The translations under genes were made by a program, and so were the position numbers. 11,863 bases of DNA from Flavobacteriaceae bacterium (GTDB lineage: Bacteria > Bacteroidota > Bacteroidia > Flavobacteriales > Weeksellaceae): assembly GCA_031289875.1 (NCBI GenBank), contig JAITOO010000197.1, positions 1 to 11,863 of the forward strand. Direction: 5' to 3'. Positions within the stretch are counted from its first letter, which is position 1, and the number at the start of each line of letters is the position of its first letter. This document shows positions 7,763 through 11,863 of the stretch, one piece after another. The notes below the pieces were generated by a model that worked only from the letters and a program-made list of their open reading frames with translations, made no database searches and was not told where the DNA came from.

Positions 7763-9382
7763 TTAATCTAAAATCCAAGTTTCATTCATATCCCAAAATG
7801 CCTTGATGTCAATCGGTTTGGCGTAAATATAGGTTCTTTCCGCAGGAATAAAATGTTCCAAATCGGCAGCATCCCAAAAGCCATTATTATTTTCATCTAC
7901 CAGAATACGAATAAGGTAGCTCGCAGGGCGAAGGTTTTTAAATTCAAAATTATCGGCATCGGTGTAAATATTTTTTAAAACTTTATATTTTTCGTTCAAT
8001 AATTGAACGAAAAATTTAGAGGTCGGCTTGTTTTGAAGTTTTAAATAGAAATTACCGTATTCGCTTTGTTTTCTGATAGTTATGTCGTAAGACAAACTGT
8101 CTTTGTTTAAATTTCCGAGAAAATCTTTGACGGCTTCGGATTTTGCTTCAATCCGGTATTGCGTATCGAAATTTTTGGCAAATTTCACGTCGAACTGCCG
8201 TTCGGAAATGGTGTCAAGTTGTAAGGTGAAAGCGACGGGAGTTTTGGTTTTCAGGTTAGTAACCGAAAAGAGGTCTTTGTTCAGTTCGGAAATGAAATTG
8301 TTTGATTTTAAGGAAAAATCTTCGGTCGGAGTAACTTCCTTTTCCACAGGCGATAAAGTTAGTTCCGTTTCTATAGTATTGTCATACAGAGCATTGACGG
8401 TATCTACTTTTTGTTGATATTCAGCCAGAAATTTCAACCTTTTTCTTTTATCAATATTTTTTAAGTCCTTGTTATTGAAATAGATATACAGACTATCGGC
8501 AAACGGCTCATGACTGATGTTCGTTGGCGGAAAATCAGGTTCTAACGCCCTGATTATTAAATTTTTAGGATTTCCTTTAAACTTGAATTTGATAACTCCT
8601 TGTCCGTCCTGTTCGCCGCCCAAAGCTCTGTATGGCAGTTTGGCAGGCGAAAGTACAATATTTTCCGCAGACGGATTGTCTTTCGGATTGACGAGGGCAG
8701 TCAAAAAACCGATTTCCTCCTTGTCAGGTTCAATCGTTAAATTATTGTTTAAGTCATTGAAAACAATCAATTTAAAATCTCCATCGTGAAGATGATTCAG
8801 TGTGAACGCCCCTGAGCTGTCCGTTCGTGTAACGTAATAGGGTTTCTTTTTCAAATTGACAGAATCCTTTTCCAGAGAATCTTTGAAAATTTTGTACAGT
8901 GCAACGACTGCATTTACAGGCGGTTCGGTTTTGAGGCTGTTTTTTACTGTTCCTGTAACTTTCAGACTGTCAATGAAATCGCCTGTGGAAAAGGTGTAAG
9001 AAAAACCGGTTAATTTATTGCCTTCGTTGTTGTCTTGAATACTTGAACCAAAATTGATAGTATAAGTGGTATTTTCTTCCAAAGGTTGGAAAAACTTGAT
9101 AGAAATGTATTTCATGGCTCTGGCGGAAGGTTGTATTTGTGGCGGAACTTCCGTTGGAGGGGAGATAAGTATCTGTTTTGCAGCATCTCTGATGAGAATA
9201 TATTCGTCAAAGTAGATGAATATCTGTTTAATATCGGAGCTGACATGTGTAGCAAGCGTATCGGGCTTTGCACTCAGAAAGCGGGGAGGGGTTTCGTCTT
9301 TTGTGCCGCCTGTGGGCGAGCCGATGCGGGCGCAGGAAGCCAGCGCAAAACTCAGCAATATCAATCCGAAAATTTTTTGCAT
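7763..9382 (-). CDS. Ig-like (Big_5) domain lipoprotein
   Basis: A 539-residue surface or periplasmic lipoprotein. Starting at ATG 9382 the protein begins MQKIFGLILLSFALASC, a clean lipoprotein signal with Cys17 as the lipid attachment site. Residues 18-135 carry the Bacteroidota pattern GSPTGGTKDETPP, then IFIYFDEYI and LEENTTYTINFGSSIQDNNEG, a Big_5 (Ig-like) domain. A second beta domain (about 138-240) includes SGAFTLNHLHDGDFKLIVFND and DLNNNL, resembling carboxypeptidase-regulatory-like folds, and a related pattern recurs near the C-terminus (YLIRILVDENNNGFWDAADL). Its function is unknown. The frame is open 7 codons further upstream to a TTG, but that codon lies inside the -7 promoter box, so ATG 9382 is preferred. 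It is the first gene of the run with the haem-binding gene and ldcA, and carries an unusual inverted repeat (7987-8015). Confidence 0.87.
   Translation of the reverse strand: MQKIFGLILLSFALASCARIGSPTGGTKDETPPRFLSAKPDTLATHVSSDIKQIFIYFDEYILIRDAAKQILISPPTEVPPQIQPSARAMKYISIKFFQPLEENTTYTINFGSSIQDNNEGNKLTGFSYTFSTGDFIDSLKVTGTVKNSLKTEPPVNAVVALYKIFKDSLEKDSVNLKKKPYYVTRTDSSGAFTLNHLHDGDFKLIVFNDLNNNLTIEPDKEEIGFLTALVNPKDNPSAENIVLSPAKLPYRALGGEQDGQGVIKFKFKGNPKNLIIRALEPDFPPTNISHEPFADSLYIYFNNKDLKNIDKRKRLKFLAEYQQKVDTVNALYDNTIETELTLSPVEKEVTPTEDFSLKSNNFISELNKDLFSVTNLKTKTPVAFTLQLDTISERQFDVKFAKNFDTQYRIEAKSEAVKDFLGNLNKDSLSYDITIRKQSEYGNFYLKLQNKPTSKFFVQLLNEKYKVLKNIYTDADNFEFKNLRPASYLIRILVDENNNGFWDAADLEHFIPAERTYIYAKPIDIKAFWDMNETWILD
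7987..8015. repeat. Perfect 14-base inverted repeat inside a coding region
   Basis: ATTTTTCGTTCAAT (7987-8000) is exactly complementary to ATTGAACGAAAAAT (8002-8015), separated by a single A at 8001. It lies in the last quarter of the Big_5 lipoprotein gene and encodes part of FFVQLLNEKY. With a one-base spacer the DNA is nearly a full palindrome; in RNA the innermost pairs would open to form a small loop on a stem of about 12 pairs. Confidence 0.8.
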
Positions 9383-9400
9383 AAAAATAAAATTCAATTG

Positions 9401-9408
9401 CAAAAATA
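9401..9408 (-). promoter_or_regulatory. Possible -7 box for the Big_5/haem/ldcA operon
   Basis: On the minus strand this reads TATTTTTG, matching TAnnTTTG, 18 bases before ATG 9382. No clear -33 TTTG is seen at the right distance. It supports ATG 9382 over the upstream TTG at 9403 as the start of the lipoprotein. Confidence 0.45.
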
Positions 9409-9507
9409 AGGGTTTGTGCGGTTATTTTTTGTATGTGAAGTGAAAAAATTGTGTTAAATAAAAATATAAGGTCAAAAATTAGAATTAAAGGATTGTTTTA
9501 AAGCGAT

Positions 9508-10206
9508 TTATTCAAAAAACTTTGCATTTTCGATAATCGAATTATCTGCATTTTTCACCTCGTGATTTCCAATTTTTTCTCTGCAAAGTTGAGTCAAATA
9601 TCCTCCAACTTCCAATTTGTTTCCGAAATCATGTGCTAAAGAACGTATGTAAGTTCCTTTGCTGCAATGAATTAAAAACTCAACAAAAGGTAAATCAATT
9701 TTTGTAATTTGAAAATCATAAACGGAAACTGCCCGTTCTTTTATTTCCACTTCTTCTCCTTTGCGGGCGAACTCATACAGACGTTTTCCGTCTTTTTTTA
9801 TGGCAGAAAAAACGGGCGGTTTTTGCCAAATTTCGCCAATGAAAAATTCTGTTGCTTTGTGAATATCCTCTTTCAGAAGATGAGAAATGTTTTTAGGATT
9901 AAATTCTTCTGTTTCAGTATCATAAGAAGGTGTTTGCACGCCGAGTTTAATCGTTCCCGAATAGACTTTGGAAGCGTCCTGTATCTCCTGAATCTGCTTT
10001 GTAGCTTTTCCAACGCAGACGATGAGCAACCCTGTCGCTTTGGGGTCAAGAGTTCCGGCATGTCCAACCTTAAATTTTTTCAATTTAAAATGTTTTCGGA
10101 TATTCCACTTGATTTTATTCACGACATCGAAAGATGTCCAGTCCAAAGGCTTGTCAATAAGAAATATTTTTCCGTTTTCTAATTCTTCCAAAGAATACAT
10201 TAACAT
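9508..10206 (-). CDS. truB: tRNA pseudouridine(55) synthase TruB
   Basis: TruB isomerises uridine 55 in the T-loop of nearly all tRNAs and also helps tRNA folding. The 232-residue protein has the TruB motifs GKIFLIDKPLDWTSFDVV (12-29), the catalytic loop VGHAGTLDPKATGLL with Asp54 as the nucleophile, QKPPVFSAIKKDGKRLYE, and CSKGTYIRSLAHDFG near the C-terminus. It ends after the core catalytic domain, with no PUA domain, as in many short bacterial TruB proteins. The start may be ATG 10206 or the in-frame ATG at 10200; TAAAAA lies just upstream of the first. In relatives truB often follows uppP; here the upstream 378 bases contain no intact gene, so truB probably has its own promoter, although no clear TAnnTTTG box is visible. 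Confidence 0.95.
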   Translation of the reverse strand: MLMYSLEELENGKIFLIDKPLDWTSFDVVNKIKWNIRKHFKLKKFKVGHAGTLDPKATGLLIVCVGKATKQIQEIQDASKVYSGTIKLGVQTPSYDTETEEFNPKNISHLLKEDIHKATEFFIGEIWQKPPVFSAIKKDGKRLYEFARKGEEVEIKERAVSVYDFQITKIDLPFVEFLIHCSKGTYIRSLAHDFGNKLEVGGYLTQLCREKIGNHEVKNADNSIIENAKFFE

Positions 10207-10213
10207 AGAATTT

Positions 10214-10226
10214 TTAGCATTGCTAA
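10214..10226. promoter_or_regulatory. Short palindrome upstream of truB
   Basis: TTAGCA (10214-10219) and TGCTAA (10221-10226) form a perfect inverted repeat around one T, starting 8 bases before the truB ATG. It could be an operator-like site or a small hairpin over the ribosome entry region. The arms are only 6 bases, so chance is possible. Confidence 0.25.
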
Positions 10227-10534
10227 TTAAGTATATATGATATTTCGTTACGATGGTGCCTTAATAAAAGCACGGATATTAACGAATAATAACGATGACA
10301 AATTTAACGAAAAAAAGCAAATAAAAAAGTGCATTCGCATACTTTCAACCATTTACCTGTTATATATTCTTCCATAATCAAAAGCCACGCCTTTAATTCG
10401 TGTGTTGCTGTCGTTTGTCGGCTTTGCTATGGAAAAAGACAAAATGTATGTTGTCATTACGGCAATCGTGCTGTCGGTAATTTTGAGCAATATGTTTTGG
10501 GGTAATACATTGAATTTTCGGATAAAAATCGGAT
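10227..10534. other. Intergenic region upstream of truB, no intact gene
   Basis: The 378 bases between truB (10206) and the next minus-strand gene (10585) hold no gene I can identify. The first half is AT-rich with an unsupported 46-codon plus-strand frame (10237-10377). The second half has a different, more coding-like composition and contains a possible membrane-protein remnant at 10378-10536. The terminator of the next gene closes the region. Confidence 0.5.
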
Positions 10535-10536
10535 AA
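10378..10536 (+). pseudogene. Possible C-terminal remnant of a membrane protein
   Basis: After an in-frame TAA at 10375, the plus strand is open for 52 codons and reads through RVLLSFVGFAMEKDK and MYVVITAIVLSVILSNMFW to a TAA at 10534-10536. Two hydrophobic segments separated by the charged EKDK look like the last two transmembrane helices of a larger transporter-like protein. Possible starts exist (GTG 10402, ATG 10429) but no promoter or ribosome site is evident. The stop codon falls in the T tract of the opposing terminator. I do not recognise the family. The opposite strand is also open here, so the coding strand is not certain; a small functional membrane protein is the alternative. Confidence 0.3.
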
Positions 10537-10568
10537 AAAAATCCCCCAACAAGCAATTTATTGGGGGA
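10535..10568 (-). terminator. Intrinsic terminator of the His/Cys membrane protein gene
   Basis: On the minus strand TTCCCCCAA-type and TTGGGGGA arms (10561-10568 pairing with 10542-10549, eight pairs including five G-C) enclose an 11-base loop and are followed directly by seven T (10541-10535). This is a textbook rho-independent terminator 17 bases after the stop codon at 10585. Confidence 0.85.
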
Positions 10569-10584
10569 ACTTTATGATTACTGC

Positions 10585-11394
10585 TTATTCTTTAGATGAA
10601 GGAGTTTCTGTTTCTTTGCTTTTTTCAAGTGCATTTTGAGCGGCGCTTTCAGCCTGTTGCAGTTGTTCGTCAGTTATACCTTTTTCTTTCATCACTTTGC
10701 TTTTGCAGGCGCTGCAAAGTTCGGTAATGTTTTTTTCCTTGCGAGCGTCAGCCACAGAACCTTCAAAGATTTCGGTGGTTTTGCTTGTGTTAATGTAGCG
10801 GCAATCGTTGTAGAGGTGGAACTTTGAGCCGGATTTTGTCCAATAAACAAAATTACCTCCTGTAAGCGCCTCAACTTCTGAGGTTTGCGCTGCATATTCT
10901 TCTTGCGAAGGTGCGTTATAATCGGCGCTCGCTGCGCCTCCGCCGACCATAAACAGCGCTGCGATAGCTCCTACCAAATATTCTTTTTTGATAAATGCCA
11001 AAATTACCACAGGCAGAAACGCAGTTACCGCCACAACTACTCCCAACTGATTTTGGAAGAAAAATTTAGGCGCATTTTGCTTTGATGCAGGGTCGAAACG
11101 ATTGGCTTTTTTCCAAAACGATGAACCGACAATCAGCAGAACCAAATCGACAAGAAGAATAGCGATTAACAACACACGGTTTCCTGTGCTTAACGCAATT
11201 TCAGGGTCTTTTTTGAACAGAATCAGCATCGCAATGACTTCTGCCACCACTGCCAAAATCCACAGAATAATACCATATATTCTGAATTTACCTGCCTGAC
11301 CTTTTGCTTCTGCCGTAGGAACAAAAGCAGGACGAGAACCATCGGTAGCAGAACTGTCGCCTGATACACGAGTTACTTTTTTGTTTGTTGCCAT
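10585..11394 (-). CDS. Four-helix membrane protein with C-terminal His/Cys motif
   Basis: A 269-residue protein starting MATNKKVTRVSG. A polar N-terminus (1-36) precedes four predicted membrane helices (about 39-60, 72-90, 116-135, 139-155) and a soluble C-terminal domain. That domain contains FVYWTKSGSKFHLYNDCRY (182-200), followed by a GSVADARK segment and LCSACKSK (226-233). His193, Cys198, Cys227 and Cys230 are spaced like a small metal-binding site. Similar 'VYWT..G..(Y/F)H...DC...' endings occur in many bacterial proteins of unknown function. The tail (235-269) is helical and Glu/Ser-rich. The frame extends 32 codons further upstream (11490), but ATG 11394 gives a sensible N-terminus and lies after a promoter-like TACCTTTA. 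A strong terminator follows. Function unknown. Confidence 0.75.
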   Translation of the reverse strand: MATNKKVTRVSGDSSATDGSRPAFVPTAEAKGQAGKFRIYGIILWILAVVAEVIAMLILFKKDPEIALSTGNRVLLIAILLVDLVLLIVGSSFWKKANRFDPASKQNAPKFFFQNQLGVVVAVTAFLPVVILAFIKKEYLVGAIAALFMVGGGAASADYNAPSQEEYAAQTSEVEALTGGNFVYWTKSGSKFHLYNDCRYINTSKTTEIFEGSVADARKEKNITELCSACKSKVMKEKGITDEQLQQAESAAQNALEKSKETETPSSKE

Positions 11395-11448
11395 TTTTTC
11401 TAAAATTTTATTAAAGGTTTTTTTTTGAATGATTAAAAAATATCGTTG

Positions 11449-11456
11449 TAAAGGTA
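11449..11456 (-). promoter_or_regulatory. Possible -7 box for the His/Cys membrane protein gene
   Basis: On the minus strand this reads TACCTTTA, one mismatch from TAnnTTTG, 54 bases before ATG 11394. No good -33 element is seen. It supports the downstream start over the longer open frame that begins at 11490. Confidence 0.3.
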
Positions 11457-11658
11457 GAGAAAAATATTGAATGAAAAGAAACAGCAACATTTATGCTAAA
11501 AAACCAAAAGAAGATATTTTTATATTGATAAAAACGGAAAAGAAATTAAATTGTAGGAAAGTTGCCTCAAAAGCATACAGACGACACAGATTAAACAATA
11601 ATCACGGATTTTTTTGCATAAATCCATCAAATCAGGATTATCAGTGTGCAAAAACAAT
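11457..11658. other. Intergenic region between divergent genes
   Basis: Part of the roughly 300-base gap between the minus-strand His/Cys gene and the plus-strand WG gene. It contains a 70-codon plus-strand frame (11471-11683) with a very basic, low-quality sequence whose end overlaps the WG promoter and which matches no family I know. No repeat or RNA gene was recognised. Confidence 0.45.
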
Positions 11659-11666
11659 TACCTTTG
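11659..11666 (+). promoter_or_regulatory. Bacteroidota-type -7 box for the WG-repeat gene
   Basis: TACCTTTG matches TAnnTTTG exactly, 30 bases before the ATG at 11697. The -33 region at the expected distance has no TTG. The leader contains AAACAAAA just before the start codon, an A-rich ribosome entry typical of this phylum. Confidence 0.5.
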
Positions 11667-11696
11667 TATTTAATAATAAATAAACAGTAAACAAAA

Positions 11697-11863
11697 ATGA
11701 GAAAAATGTTTTTTACAATAATGCTTTTGTGGGCGAGCTTGTCGTTTGCCCAGAATACTAAAAAGTACGACCGTATCTATCCTTATTCCGAAGGTCTGGC
11801 GACTGTAGTGTTAAACTACAAAGAGGGATATATCGACAAAACAGGCAAAGAAGTTATCCCTTT
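11697..11863 (+). CDS. Secreted WG-repeat protein, 5' end only (partial)
   Basis: The first 55 codons of a gene running off the right edge. The N-terminus MRKMFFTIMLLWASLSFAQ is a Sec signal peptide with likely cleavage after SFA (residue 18), so the mature protein is periplasmic or outside the cell. The following YDRIYPYSEGLATVVLNYKE and GYIDKTGKEVIP segments match the WG repeat: 'F.EGLA.V......G+ID+.G+.VI.P'. WG repeats build beta-propeller-like or beta-solenoid-like folds of unknown function, usually in many copies; only the first is visible here. Total length and any additional domain cannot be judged. Confidence 0.8.
   Translation, partial: MRKMFFTIMLLWASLSFAQNTKKYDRIYPYSEGLATVVLNYKEGYIDKTGKEVIP

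Noticed and set aside
10237..10377. Plus-strand frame of 46 codons starting with ATG upstream of truB
   Set aside because: AT-driven composition, no promoter or ribosome site, no recognisable family; more likely chance.
10353..10556. Minus-strand frame of 67 codons downstream of the His/Cys membrane protein gene
   Set aside because: It starts at a TTG inside the intrinsic terminator, so it would not be transcribed as a separate gene; probably a shadow of the plus-strand stretch.
11471..11683. Plus-strand frame of 70 codons upstream of the WG-repeat gene
   Set aside because: Very basic, unstructured sequence, and its end overlaps the promoter of the WG gene; no family resemblance.
1..11863. 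Search for tRNA, rRNA, CRISPR repeats, attachment sites, toxin-antitoxin pairs and defence genes
   Set aside because: No cloverleaf, regularly spaced repeats or recognisable protein families of these kinds were seen on either strand.

Overview
The window looks like ordinary chromosomal housekeeping DNA from a member of the Bacteroidota, most likely a flavobacterium. The evidence is the recurring -7 box TAnnTTTG upstream of several genes, A-rich leaders (TAAA-type) in place of strong Shine-Dalgarno sites, and protein families typical of this phylum: a DUF4197 lipoprotein, a Big_5 Ig-like lipoprotein, a CxxCH haem-binding-domain protein and a WG-repeat protein. The genus is not established; the Weeksellaceae are only a guess from protein style. 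I see no tRNA, rRNA, CRISPR array, intact mobile element, or defence or biosynthetic cluster.

Left part (1-2535). The 5' end of a probable ornithine aminotransferase gene (rocD) leaves the window on the minus strand. A divergent argD, the biosynthetic acetyl- or succinylornithine aminotransferase, starts at 498. The roughly 430 bases between them are not empty: they hold a decayed IS4-like transposase fragment with an internal deletion and a frame change, and a short 12-base tandem repeat. After argD comes a DUF4197 lipoprotein gene. Two hairpins lie between it and the convergent uvrA.

Middle (2536-7292). uvrA, the nucleotide excision repair ATPase, runs on the minus strand with a good promoter. 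An AT-rich gap of about 550 bases follows, with one possible short coding remnant. Next is a small GtrA-family membrane protein on the plus strand, whose real start is probably GTG at 5914 because a near-ideal promoter lies just upstream. Its 3' end overlaps the convergent ldcA by 4 bases.

The minus-strand run 9382-6372 looks like a three-gene operon with gaps of 15 and 2 bases: Big_5 lipoprotein, then membrane-anchored haem-binding protein, then LD-carboxypeptidase. All three should act at or outside the inner membrane, so an envelope role is likely, but no shared function is shown.

Right part (9508-11863). truB (tRNA pseudouridine-55 synthase) lies on the minus strand. It is followed by a 378-base gap with a possible membrane-protein remnant and a clear intrinsic terminator. 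That terminator belongs to a minus-strand gene for a four-helix membrane protein with a C-terminal His/Cys metal-site-like motif. The 5' end of a secreted WG-repeat protein gene runs off the right edge.

Overall the window is ordinary. The most unusual items are a 29-base inverted repeat with 14-base perfect arms inside the Big_5 lipoprotein gene, the His/Cys motif protein, the haem-protein/LdcA operon and the eroded gene fragments between genes.
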